Shown here one piece after another: positions 53,176 to 62,009 of a DNA stretch of 64,000 bases. The stretch's first letter is position 1; every line of letters begins with the position of its first letter. This DNA is from Ardenticatenaceae bacterium (GTDB taxonomy: Bacteria; Chloroflexota; Anaerolineae; Promineifilales; Promineifilaceae). The position numbers and the translations under genes are program-made. The notes beneath the pieces were generated by a model. The model ran no database searches and was not told where the DNA came from. It saw nothing but the letters and a program-made list of their open reading frames with translations. The DNA lies in NCBI GenBank assembly GCA_020634495.1, contig JACKBR010000026.1, positions 9,415-73,414 on the forward strand, read 5' to 3'.

Positions 53176-56100
53176 ATGGAAAAAGAATTGGCCTCGGCTA
53201 TGATTTGGAGTTTGTTTGACAGCCTCCATGAAGGCATTCTCATAGCCGAGCCGGATGGCACGATAATCTATGTAAATGAAGCAGCGGGCGCTTTGCTCAA
53301 TCTAGCACCTGATATTTCTTCATTGCAACTGCTTGACCATCTGATAGCCCCACCCCACAGCTGGCAAGATTGCCTGGTTCCCCCTTTTGATGACACCCTG
53401 ACAACAGAAAACGGCCGTTTGCTCACGTTGCATTGTCATCCGCTGGAACTCAACCAGAATGCCCTCATTCAAATTGTTATTTCACCCCAGCCGCATGTGT
53501 CTGACCTGACCAATTCTGCCGAGGCATTGCAGCAGCTCACGGCGCTTACCCACGTCAGCAGTGAAACAGATATAAAAGAACAGCTCACCTTGTTGGTGAA
53601 TGGCCTACAAAAAACGGGCTGGAACCGGGTGGTGCTAAGCCTGCGCGATGAATCTTTCAGACCAACGGCCATGATTACGGCAGGGATTTCTGAAGAAGAA
53701 CAAGCTTTTTTGCAGAACAATCCTGTGCCACCCCAGGCATGGCTCGCCTTGTTTGAGGACGAAGCTTTGCAAAAGTATCGTCAGGGGAGCTGCTATTTTG
53801 TGCCAGGCAACAGTGCCTGGGCCAAGCAGCATTTAGGCGATATGGTGCTGCCAGATTACACGGCCGTTCAAAGAAACGGCAACACCTGGCATCCCAAAGA
53901 CCTTCTCTGCGTGCCGCTTTATAACCAACAGCAGCAGCGCATTGGCCTTATTGGGCTAGACCAACCGGCAAATGGGTACCGGCCTACCCCCATGGCCCGG
54001 CAAACGATTGAACTTTATGCGCAATTTGCTGCCGCCATTATTGAAAATGCGCAGCTTTTTCAGCAAGTCATCAATCGCAACCGCGAGTTTGAACTGCTGC
54101 TAAATAACAGCAATGCGCTCTCTAGCACGCTAGACAAGAAAACGATCTTAACAACGCTGGCAAAACAAGCCATCGAGGCAATTGGGGCAACTGGCTGCAC
54201 CATTTACCAGTGGCTGCCAGCGCAAGATAAATTACTGATTATCGCCGATATGGCTCGCGATACGGGAACGGCCGTTTCCTCAACAGGTACGCAATTCCCC
54301 CTGCCCAACTCACCCAATCTGAAAAATCTTCTGCATAGCCAGCAGGTTTATACAATTCACCTGGACGACTCTGCTGAAATGGCTTTGCCAAAACCAGTTT
54401 GGGCCACGGCCGAAGACAACCTGTGTACACTCATTCCCCTGGTTCTTACCGGTGAAACCTATGGCTTTATGCGGCTGATGAGTGAAAACGGCCGTTTACA
54501 AAACATACACCAGCACGAAAACAAACTCCTGAGCGCCCTGGCCAACCAGGCGGCCACCGCGTTAGAAATTGCCCTCATTTTTGAAGACACCTACGAACGA
54601 GAACGTTTCTATGGCGCAATGGGCAATGTCAGCCTGGCGCTGAACTCCAGCCTGGACCGAGAAACCGTACTGAACCTCATTTGTAGTGAGGGACAGCGCA
54701 TTTTTAGCGTAGACGGTGCCTACATCTGGCAGCCTGATGGCGACCGTTTTGTCGGCAACGCTGCGGCTGGCCATGGTGCAGCTAATTTTGTTGGATCAAC
54801 AATTTCGGCAACCGATCAGGCCAGCTTTGTCACCCAAATTGCCCAATCTGGCGAGCCAACCTTCTTGAACCAAATCACCCAGGAAGCACAGGTAGAAGTT
54901 CGATTGCCCAATCCAGAAGCAATACAAGCAGCCCTAGGCGTGCCCCTGCTGCGTGAAAACGATCTTACCGGCATTTTGGTTTTGGTAGATACGCAAAACC
55001 CCAATCGATTTAATGATAAAGATGTTAGCTGGGCTACGACATTTGGCGTTCAGGTAGCCATTGCCCTACAAAATGCCAAGCTGTTTGACGAGCTGCGCGA
55101 GTTTAATGAAACATTGGATCATCGCGTTGAGGAACGCACCCAGGCCCTGAACGATGAAAGTAATCGGGTCAAAATATTGCTGCGCATCACAACCGATCTT
55201 TCAGCCAGCCTGGACCAGGACAGGGTGCTCAGCCAGGCATTGCATCTGGTAAACGGGGTGGTCAACGCCACAGAAGGAGCCATCCTGCTCATCGATCAGG
55301 AATCCGGCGAGTTTATTTTCCGGGCATCCATTGGCAGCGACAGGCACATACCGCCAGGGGGCATTCCCAGCGGCATGATGCGCAATGAGGGGCTGGCTGG
55401 CTGGGTTGTTGAAAATCATTCGGCCGTAATTGTGCATGATACGCACGAAGACCCGCGCTGGCTAGAACGTGAAACAAGCCTCAAGCATCGTTCCGTTTTA
55501 GGCGTTCCCCTGATTCTAAACGAAGAAGTCATTGGCGCTTTGATGATGTTCCATGAAGAAGCCAGCGCTTTTACTCTGCAACAACAAGATTTGGTGGAAG
55601 CGGCTGCCAGCCAGGTCGCCCACGCCATCAATAATGCCAGCCTTTACAAGCTTATTTTTGACCAGGCAGAGCAGCTTGGTTCCATGCTGCGTACTGAGAT
55701 TATTCAAAAAGCAAACCTGGAAGCGATTTTGGAAAGTATTGCCGACGGGGTGATTGTGGCTGACAGTCAAAATGAAGTGGATATTGCGAACTTGCCAGCC
55801 TGTAATATTTTAGATATTCCGCGCAGCCAGCTTCTGGGCAAATCGATTAATGAGCTTCTGGGCCTGTACGGCCATTTTGGTGAATCATGGATTCACACAA
55901 TTAATGATTGGGCAAATAATGCCGACCGCATTGAACAGTGGACGTATCTCGCTGACCAGTTAGTGATCGAAGATAAGTTTGTTAGTGTTCATTTGTCCCC
56001 GGTTTTATCTGACAATCAGTTTTATGGCACCGTGTCTATTTTCCGCGACATTACCAAGGAAGTAGAGGTAGACAAGCTTAAGAGTGAGTTTGTCTCTACG

Positions 56101-56787
56101 GTTTCTCACGAGCTGCGTACGCCGATGACTTCAATCAAAGGGTATGCAGATTTGATGTTGATGGGGGCTGCTGGCCCCATGACTGACCCCCAAATCCGTT
56201 ATTTGCAGGTGATCAAGAACAATGCAGACCGGCTGCATATGCTGGTAAACGATTTATTGGATATTTCGCGCATTGAAACGGGCAAAACGGGTTTGGATTT
56301 ACGGCCGTTAGACATTCCCCAGATCATCTCTCAGGTTGTAGAAGGGCATCTGAACGGCCGTATCCAACATGAAGTACGCACCGTAAAAGTAGCAACCGAC
56401 ATTGCCCCATCGCTGCCCCTGGTGAATGCCGACCACGCTCGAATTACCCAGGTCTTAACCAACTTGCTGGATAACGCTCTGAACTATACACCAGACAATG
56501 GGCAGATTACGGTTGCCGCGAAAGCCACACACAGTTACGTTCATATCAGTGTAAAAGATACCGGCATCGGTATTGCCAAAGAAAATCAAGGCAAAATATT
56601 TGATCGCTTCTACCGCGCCGAGGACTCAGAAGTACAGCGCATTCCCGGAACCGGACTCGGTTTAGCCATCGTGCGCAGCCTTATTGAAATGCACGGCGGC
56701 CGTTTGAAAGTAGAAAGCGAGTTGGGCAAAGGCAGTACCTTTACCTTTAATTTACCTGTTGTTATCGAAGATAGCGACCCAACCTGA
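53176..56787 (+). CDS. Large soluble histidine kinase with PAS and four GAF domains
   Basis: This 1203-residue protein has an N-terminal PAS (about 8-105), four GAF-like domains (about 120-295, 300-455, 470-635 and 655-825, the last after a coiled coil beginning EERTQALNDES), a second PAS (about 840-965) and a kinase core. The H-box is VSHELRTPM, the N-box LLDNALNYTPDNG, then DTGIGI and GTGLGLAI. No transmembrane helix is present. ATG 53176 was chosen; an in-frame TTG lies 12 bases before it. It probably phosphorylates the receiver proteins encoded on either side. Confidence 0.9.
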   Translation: MEKELASAMIWSLFDSLHEGILIAEPDGTIIYVNEAAGALLNLAPDISSLQLLDHLIAPPHSWQDCLVPPFDDTLTTENGRLLTLHCHPLELNQNALIQIVISPQPHVSDLTNSAEALQQLTALTHVSSETDIKEQLTLLVNGLQKTGWNRVVLSLRDESFRPTAMITAGISEEEQAFLQNNPVPPQAWLALFEDEALQKYRQGSCYFVPGNSAWAKQHLGDMVLPDYTAVQRNGNTWHPKDLLCVPLYNQQQQRIGLIGLDQPANGYRPTPMARQTIELYAQFAAAIIENAQLFQQVINRNREFELLLNNSNALSSTLDKKTILTTLAKQAIEAIGATGCTIYQWLPAQDKLLIIADMARDTGTAVSSTGTQFPLPNSPNLKNLLHSQQVYTIHLDDSAEMALPKPVWATAEDNLCTLIPLVLTGETYGFMRLMSENGRLQNIHQHENKLLSALANQAATALEIALIFEDTYERERFYGAMGNVSLALNSSLDRETVLNLICSEGQRIFSVDGAYIWQPDGDRFVGNAAAGHGAANFVGSTISATDQASFVTQIAQSGEPTFLNQITQEAQVEVRLPNPEAIQAALGVPLLRENDLTGILVLVDTQNPNRFNDKDVSWATTFGVQVAIALQNAKLFDELREFNETLDHRVEERTQALNDESNRVKILLRITTDLSASLDQDRVLSQALHLVNGVVNATEGAILLIDQESGEFIFRASIGSDRHIPPGGIPSGMMRNEGLAGWVVENHSAVIVHDTHEDPRWLERETSLKHRSVLGVPLILNEEVIGALMMFHEEASAFTLQQQDLVEAAASQVAHAINNASLYKLIFDQAEQLGSMLRTEIIQKANLEAILESIADGVIVADSQNEVDIANLPACNILDIPRSQLLGKSINELLGLYGHFGESWIHTINDWANNADRIEQWTYLADQLVIEDKFVSVHLSPVLSDNQFYGTVSIFRDITKEVEVDKLKSEFVSTVSHELRTPMTSIKGYADLMLMGAAGPMTDPQIRYLQVIKNNADRLHMLVNDLLDISRIETGKTGLDLRPLDIPQIISQVVEGHLNGRIQHEVRTVKVATDIAPSLPLVNADHARITQVLTNLLDNALNYTPDNGQITVAAKATHSYVHISVKDTGIGIAKENQGKIFDRFYRAEDSEVQRIPGTGLGLAIVRSLIEMHGGRLKVESELGKGSTFTFNLPVVIEDSDPT

Positions 56788-56837
56788 CCTATTTTCAATC
56801 ACGGAATGCTCCTGGCAGCCAATTGGAAAAAGAGCTT

Positions 56838-57215
56838 ATGACAAAAATTCTGATAGCCGAAGATGATCAAGATATTCGCGAATTAGTGGTTTTAACCCTC
56901 CAATTTAGCGGATTTGAAGTTGTCGCCGTAGAAGATGGTTCTTTGGCAGTTGAAAATGCGCAGGCCCAAGCATTTGACCTCATTTTAATGGATGTGCGCA
57001 TGCCCCGTATGACTGGCTATGAAGCCTGTCGTCGCCTAAAAGAAGATGAGGCAACCAAAGACATTCCAATTGTCTTTTTATCGGCTAAAGGACAAGAACA
57101 AGAAATACAGACTGGATTGGACGTTGGCGCAGCAGACTACATTCTAAAACCTTTTGCGCCAGACACCCTAGTAAATACTATCAATAACGTTTTGCAAAAA
57201 CTGGCAAATAAATGA
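56838..57215 (+). CDS. Single-domain response regulator
   Basis: This 125-residue CheY-like receiver has the acidic pocket in ILIAEDDQDI, phospho-acceptor Asp in LILMDVRMPRMTG, Thr/Ser in VFLSAKG and Lys in YILKPF. ATG 56838 is preferred over an in-frame TTG at 56823. Its stop overlaps the start of the next gene (ATGA), so the two are translationally coupled. It is probably a phosphorelay partner of the kinase just upstream. Confidence 0.9.
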   Translation: MTKILIAEDDQDIRELVVLTLQFSGFEVVAVEDGSLAVENAQAQAFDLILMDVRMPRMTGYEACRRLKEDEATKDIPIVFLSAKGQEQEIQTGLDVGAADYILKPFAPDTLVNTINNVLQKLANK

Positions 57216-58003
57216 GCATCACCACCATCGAAAGCCAACTGATTCATTATGAAGTGCTAGGACGTGGCCAGCCACTGATCTTTATTCACGGCTGGGTAGG
57301 TTCCTGGCGCTATTGGTGGCCGTCGATGCAGGCGCTCTCTGCCCATTACCGCACGTTTGCCTTCGATCTGTGGGGATTTGGCGATTCCAGTAAATCGCCA
57401 GAATGCTACTCGCTGGATGCGTATGTGCAAATGGTGAATCAATTTATCGACAAGATGGGCGTGGCCCAGCCAATTATATTGGTAGGGCATGGCCTGGGAG
57501 CCATTGTTGCGCTAAGTTACACAGCGCAAAACCCCAAAAATGTTGCCAAAGTTGCCACGATTTCTCTCCCAGTCACCAGCGCTTACCTGACAAACCGGCT
57601 GCAAGGGGCCGATAAGGATGCGATGGTGGGCCGGGTTTTAGGGCGTGCCGAAAGTTTTAGCGAAATCGATAGTGAAATTCACAAAGTCGATCCGATGGCT
57701 GTGTCTAAGTCGATTGAAACATTTAATAATATGGACCTGGTATCTGATATTACCAATTTGAATCGGCCGCTGCTGCTGGTATACGGCCGTCAAGACAACC
57801 TCGTCCTGCCTCCCAATGGGGAGCACAGCTATTTGCAACAGTCGGTAAACGAGCGCTTTTACGTTGAGCTGGAGCTGTGTCATCATTTCCCCATGCTGCA
57901 AGAAAAAGCCAAATTCAACCGCCTCCTCCTTGATTTCATCATGGCCAGCGCCGAACTAACCGAACTAACCCCCAAAGAATATTGGCAACGGCGCATTCGC
58001 TAA
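57212..58003 (+). CDS. Alpha/beta hydrolase paralogue lacking the nucleophile Ser
   Basis: This 263-residue protein aligns closely with the hydrolase at 48134 (shared HYE.LGRGQP, HGW, LWGFGDS, Y.QMVNQFID.MG). At the nucleophile elbow it reads GHGLG, with Gly94 (GGC at 57491-57493) where the paralogue has Ser99. The His in LELCHHFPMLQEK and acid in YGRQDNLVLPP remain. It is therefore probably inactive as an esterase, and may be a pseudoenzyme or signalling protein. It overlaps the receiver gene by four bases, in support of a regulatory role. Confidence 0.85.
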   Translation: MSITTIESQLIHYEVLGRGQPLIFIHGWVGSWRYWWPSMQALSAHYRTFAFDLWGFGDSSKSPECYSLDAYVQMVNQFIDKMGVAQPIILVGHGLGAIVALSYTAQNPKNVAKVATISLPVTSAYLTNRLQGADKDAMVGRVLGRAESFSEIDSEIHKVDPMAVSKSIETFNNMDLVSDITNLNRPLLLVYGRQDNLVLPPNGEHSYLQQSVNERFYVELELCHHFPMLQEKAKFNRLLLDFIMASAELTELTPKEYWQRRIR

Positions 58004-58151
58004 GCAACAGTGAGAACGGCCGTAAAACAGCAAAACCCTCCAGCCGAATTGCACAACAAATAATCAGCTAGCTGCTCAAAACAGCCCCCAGAAAGGTGTC
58101 CCAACCCAGCCCCATTGATTTTTGCCCATTTTGCCCACCGCTAGGCAATGC

Positions 58152-58181
58152 TTTACAAACAGGTACAATCTGCACTATATT
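58152..58181 (+). promoter_or_regulatory. Candidate promoter of the M23/SH3/glycosidase gene
   Basis: TTTACA (58152-58157), an 18-base spacer and TATATT (58176-58181) each match the consensus in five of six positions. The start would lie near 58188, about 50 bases before the ATG. Confidence 0.45.
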
Positions 58182-58238
58182 TGCAACAAACATACGCAGA
58201 AAATCCTGGTAAACCTCGCCCACAACAAGGAGGGTCGT

Positions 58239-60686
58239 ATGAGCGATTTCAAATTTGAAGTTTGGCCAACCCAGTTCCGCCAGATTAACCAATATTTCGG
58301 TCAAAATCCCCACAACTACGCCCAGTTTGGCCTGCCGGGACATGAAGGGCTAGACATTATGGCCCCCACGGGCAGCAAAATTTTTGCCGTGGCTCCCGGC
58401 ACGGTGCGGGTGGTCAACACGCAAGCAAATAATCACAACTACGGCATCCATGTCCGCATTGACCACAAGGATGGCTGGCAAACCATCTATGGCCACATGC
58501 AGCAGGCAACGGTGCGGGTAGGCCAGCCGGTAAAAGCTGGCGACCAGCTCGGCCTGGCGGATAACACCGGCAACAGCTTCGGCTCCCACTTACACCTCAC
58601 CTTAAAGCGGCAAAACAACAGCTTCACCGATTCCAGCGGCACCAAATGGCCCTACAACATTTATGACCCCACGCCATTTTTGCTGCCTTTGCTGGGCTGG
58701 CAGCGCCCTGCTGGCCCCTACACCGACGGCTGGGCTTATACCGATGGCATTATTGTCGCCGGCGAATTGGCCCAGGTAAACAGCGGCGGCATCAATTTGC
58801 GTGAATCCCCCAGCGTTGTCGGCAAACTAATCGATCTGGTTCCGGGGGGAACGATTGTGATTGTTTCAGGGGCGGCAAAAGGACAATACACGCCCGTGAA
58901 GGTGGCCAACGCCACCCTGAGCAACGTGCCAGATGAACCAGCACCTCCCCCCGCGCCGCCTCCCGCACCTACAGAGAATGTGGTAAACGGCTGGGCTTTT
59001 ACTGCTTACATCACCCGCAGCGGTAACCAGGCGGTAGTGGGACAATATGGTATTAATTTACGGTCCGCGCCCAACCGCACAGCCACCAACATGGGGCTGG
59101 TCAAAGGGGGCAGCACACTCTCCATTACCGGCTCACCAAAAGGCGAGTACACGCCTGTCAGCGCCCGCCGCGCTGATTTTTCCGGGCCAATCAACATCCC
59201 CGATGATGTTGCCCCGGCCCCGCCCATAACTCCAGACCCAGAACCCGCCGCTCCGCCTCCAACGGATGCCGTTTTGGGTTGGGCCTATACGCAAAATTTA
59301 ACGATTAACGGCCGTCAGGCTATTTCCGGCCGTTTTGGCACAAACTTACGCGCTGCCCCAGTGCGGGGCGGTGATAAATTGGGCCTCTTTGTGGAAGGGG
59401 GAACGGGCACCGTTGCGGGACAGTCCAGTGGAGAATACACACCCGTTTATGTGTCGCGCAGCAGCTTGCGCAATATGCCAGCCACGCTGCCAGCGGTAAC
59501 CCAGCCAACGCCATTCCCCGGCAGCACAGCAGACCCAGCCCCAGCGCCAACACCAACGCCGCAACCCACAGCCGATACGACGCCAGGGTGGGCCTTTACC
59601 GCCGCCATTTCAATTTCTGGCGGCATGGCCACGGCAGGACAATACGGCATTAACTTACGCAAAGCGCCACGACGAGATGCGGCAAAGGTGGGGTTTGTAC
59701 CTGGCAATGCCAGCATGATTGTCACCGGCACGGCGCAGGGCGAATATACGCCAGTGCGCGTGGATGATGATGTTTTGCAAGAAACGGTTACCGGCCCGGT
59801 GGCGGTGATTGACACGATTACGCCACCCGGTGAGGAGTTAGACCCTGAACCGCCAATTCTGGGCAGCGCCAGCATTGGCCTGCACGCCTCGGCGGATCCC
59901 GGCATTTCGCAGGCGGAGATTGATGAGTTTGCGGCAATGCGTCCAGGGATGATTAAGGTGTTATCGTTTCATGAGCCAACGGCCGTACAAAAATTAGCCA
60001 AAGCCCATCCCGACGCCCGTTGGGTGGTGCGTGCTTTCCTCGATTTCCGTACGCAGGGCGGCGTGCGCACCATCAGCCCCGGCCAGTTCCTAAACGATAC
60101 CGTCAACGACGTGCGGCGTACCCTGGACATGATTGGCTCTGGCAAAGATGTGGTAATTGAGCTGCACAATGAGCCAAATCTGGTGCCAGAAGGATTAACC
60201 GGTGCCTGGAGCGATGGCGCTAGCTTTGCCCAATGGTGGCTGGAGGTCTTGCGGCTTTACCGGCAGGCGTTGCCGGGTCGCAAATTTATCTATCCGGGAC
60301 TTTCGCCGGGTGCGGCCGTTTCTGGCATTAAGCAAGATCATATCCAATTTGTAGAAGCCAGCCGCGCCGCGGTTGAAGCCGCCGACGGGCTGGGAATCCA
60401 CACCTACTGGTCCAATATTTATCCAATGGAAAAAGCGCTGGACGTGCTGGATGATTACATCAGCCGCTTCCGCTTTAAGCCCATTTGGGTCACTGAGGCC
60501 AGCAACAACAAAGGGGGCACGCCCGTTTACCGCAAAGCCCAGCAATATTTAGACTTTTGGCGCGAGATTCAAAAACGGCCGACTGTTCAAGGCGTAACCT
60601 ATTTTGTGGCTTCCGCCAGCGACCCTGCCTTCAAAGAAGAAGTTTGGGTGGGCCGGGACATCGGTAAGCGCGTCGGTCGCCGCTAG
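58239..60686 (+). CDS. M23 peptidase with four SH3-like repeats and a clan-A glycosidase-like domain
   Basis: This 815-residue protein has three parts. The first (about 15-145) is a LytM/M23 zinc peptidase with H35, D39 (GHEGLD), H86 (YGHM) and H117/H119 (SHLHL). Next come four SH3-like modules (about 165-550), each with GWA.T and INLR..P followed by an EYTPV segment and Pro-rich spacers. The C-terminal part (about 565-815) resembles a clan-A TIM-barrel glycosidase with E645 in HNEPN and E753 in WVTEASNN. It could cut peptidoglycan peptides and glycans. No signal peptide is seen at ATG 58239 (AAGGAGGG upstream) or in the frame before it, so export would need another route. Confidence 0.85.
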   Translation: MSDFKFEVWPTQFRQINQYFGQNPHNYAQFGLPGHEGLDIMAPTGSKIFAVAPGTVRVVNTQANNHNYGIHVRIDHKDGWQTIYGHMQQATVRVGQPVKAGDQLGLADNTGNSFGSHLHLTLKRQNNSFTDSSGTKWPYNIYDPTPFLLPLLGWQRPAGPYTDGWAYTDGIIVAGELAQVNSGGINLRESPSVVGKLIDLVPGGTIVIVSGAAKGQYTPVKVANATLSNVPDEPAPPPAPPPAPTENVVNGWAFTAYITRSGNQAVVGQYGINLRSAPNRTATNMGLVKGGSTLSITGSPKGEYTPVSARRADFSGPINIPDDVAPAPPITPDPEPAAPPPTDAVLGWAYTQNLTINGRQAISGRFGTNLRAAPVRGGDKLGLFVEGGTGTVAGQSSGEYTPVYVSRSSLRNMPATLPAVTQPTPFPGSTADPAPAPTPTPQPTADTTPGWAFTAAISISGGMATAGQYGINLRKAPRRDAAKVGFVPGNASMIVTGTAQGEYTPVRVDDDVLQETVTGPVAVIDTITPPGEELDPEPPILGSASIGLHASADPGISQAEIDEFAAMRPGMIKVLSFHEPTAVQKLAKAHPDARWVVRAFLDFRTQGGVRTISPGQFLNDTVNDVRRTLDMIGSGKDVVIELHNEPNLVPEGLTGAWSDGASFAQWWLEVLRLYRQALPGRKFIYPGLSPGAAVSGIKQDHIQFVEASRAAVEAADGLGIHTYWSNIYPMEKALDVLDDYISRFRFKPIWVTEASNNKGGTPVYRKAQQYLDFWREIQKRPTVQGVTYFVASASDPAFKEEVWVGRDIGKRVGRR

Positions 60687-60690
60687 GAAT

Positions 60691-60721
60691 GCTATGTCCA
60701 ATTTTGAAAATTGGACATAGC
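60691..60721. terminator. Perfect hairpin after the M23/SH3 gene
   Basis: GCTATGTCCAATTTT (60691-60705) and its reverse complement (60707-60721) form a near-uninterrupted hairpin. It has no T-run after it on the + strand, so it may act as a stop in either direction or as an mRNA end stabiliser. Confidence 0.55.
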
Positions 60722-60739
60722 TAATGCCAAAACCATCAA

Positions 60740-60997
60740 ATGGAAATCCTCGTTCCTATTGCAGTTGTTGTGATCATTGCCCTTTTTGTGGGCTATTTGC
60801 AGCGAGGCAGGCAAAAGATTAGCTGCCCCGCCTGCAACAGTCCACAAGTGCGCCTTGTCGAGAAGCAGCTAGAAAAGCTGACGCAAAATCGGAAGATGGG
60901 CTATGCCACAAAGCTGGATGTGCAGCTCATTATGAAAACGGCATATCGCTGCCAGAGCTGTGAACACAGCTGGACTGTGGTTGCCCCAGAAAGCTAA
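60740..60997 (+). CDS. Small membrane protein with zinc ribbon
   Basis: This 85-residue protein has one N-terminal helix (about 3-20) and a cytosolic zinc ribbon formed by CPAC (29-32) and CQSC (about 72-75), with a basic helical linker between. I do not recognise a family. Such short ribbon proteins often bind partner proteins or RNA. There is no strong ribosome binding site. The FAH-family gene follows after 27 bases. Confidence 0.7.
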   Translation: MEILVPIAVVVIIALFVGYLQRGRQKISCPACNSPQVRLVEKQLEKLTQNRKMGYATKLDVQLIMKTAYRCQSCEHSWTVVAPES

Positions 60998-61024
60998 TTT
61001 ACCCAATGTTTTTAGGAGATTGAC

Positions 61025-61888
61025 TTGAAATTTGTGCGCTATGCTGTAAACGGCCGTTCCCCCCAAATTGGCCTAGTAAAAGAAAACTTTGTTTACGACC
61101 TTTCCGCTGTTGTGCCTTCCATGCAAACGGTCATTGGCTTAAGCGCAGATGGACTGGCCATTATTGAGCAGCGTGCGGCCTCGGCAAACCAGACGCCGTT
61201 GGCAGAGGTGAAGCTGCACGCACCACTTTTGCCCCGGCGCAATGTGATGTGCCTGGGGCTGAATTATGCCGAACACGCCCATGAATCCTTGTCTGCACTT
61301 GGCCAAAACGTTGCCCTGCCCGAACTGCCCATCGTGTTTACCAAGGCCACAACGGCCGTTTCTGGCCCCACTGATCCCATTCCCTTTGACCCCCAGGTTT
61401 CCGACAAAATTGATTGGGAAGTTGAATTAGCCGTCATTATTGGCAAGCGAGGCAAAAACATTCCCGCAGAGCAGGCAATGGAGTATGTTTTTGGCTACAC
61501 CGTCCTCAACGACATCAGCGCCCGCGATTTGCAGCGACAGGGCAAGCAATATTTCAAGGGCAAAAGTTTGGACGGCAGCTGCCCAATTGGTCCCTGGATT
61601 GTGACTCGTGATGAGCTGCCCAATCCGCAAGATTTAAATATTCGCTGTCTGGTTAACGGCGTTGAAAAACAGTCCAGCAACACGCGCCACATGATTTTTG
61701 ACATTCCGGCCACCATTGCTTACCTGTCTCGCGGCATGACGCTGCTGCCCGGCGACATCATCGCCACCGGCACGCCAGACGGCGTGGGCTTTGCCCGCAC
61801 CCCGCCCGAATTTTTACGCCCTGGCGATGTGGTAACTTCGATTGTGGAAGGAATTGGGGAGCTAAGGAATGTGGTAACGGCCGTTTAA
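61025..61888 (+). CDS. Fumarylacetoacetate hydrolase family protein
   Basis: This 287-residue enzyme starts with TTG 61025, supported by AGGAG eight to twelve bases upstream. The FAH fold is marked by NVMCLGLNYAEHAHES, IVFTKATTAVSGPTDPI, the metal-binding DWEVELAVIIGKRG (two Glu), YTVLNDISARDLQ, KSLDGSCPIGPWIVTRDEL and LLPGDIIATGTPDGVGFARTP. Members cleave C-C bonds or hydrate acylpyruvates and 2-hydroxyhepta-2,4-dienedioate-type compounds with Mg2+; the exact substrate is unclear. No aromatic-degradation genes are adjacent. Confidence 0.9.
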   Translation: MKFVRYAVNGRSPQIGLVKENFVYDLSAVVPSMQTVIGLSADGLAIIEQRAASANQTPLAEVKLHAPLLPRRNVMCLGLNYAEHAHESLSALGQNVALPELPIVFTKATTAVSGPTDPIPFDPQVSDKIDWEVELAVIIGKRGKNIPAEQAMEYVFGYTVLNDISARDLQRQGKQYFKGKSLDGSCPIGPWIVTRDELPNPQDLNIRCLVNGVEKQSSNTRHMIFDIPATIAYLSRGMTLLPGDIIATGTPDGVGFARTPPEFLRPGDVVTSIVEGIGELRNVVTAV

Positions 61889-61896
61889 GCGCTGGC

Positions 61897-62003
61897 TTGT
61901 CATGCTGAGGGCAACGAAGCATCCCTACGAAATTCATCTTTCGCGGGCATGGTATTTACAGAGCTGGCTCCAGAGGGATTCTTCCCTACGGTCAGAATGG
62001 CAA
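61897..62003. repeat. TCATGCTGAGGGCAACGAAG inverted repeat
   Basis: TGTCATGCTGAGGGCAACG on the left is opposed by TTCTTCCCTACGGTCAGAATGGCA on the right, a dispersed palindromic element of a type found in many bacterial intergenic regions. It fills the convergent gap between the FAH-family gene and the FtsX-type permease gene. Confidence 0.6.
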
Positions 62004-62009
62004 GCGTTG

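Noticed and set aside
58730..59780. Possible tandem DNA repeat or CRISPR-like array
   Set aside because: The repeats are four SH3-like protein modules that differ at DNA level and vary in spacing. They do not form direct DNA repeats with spacers.
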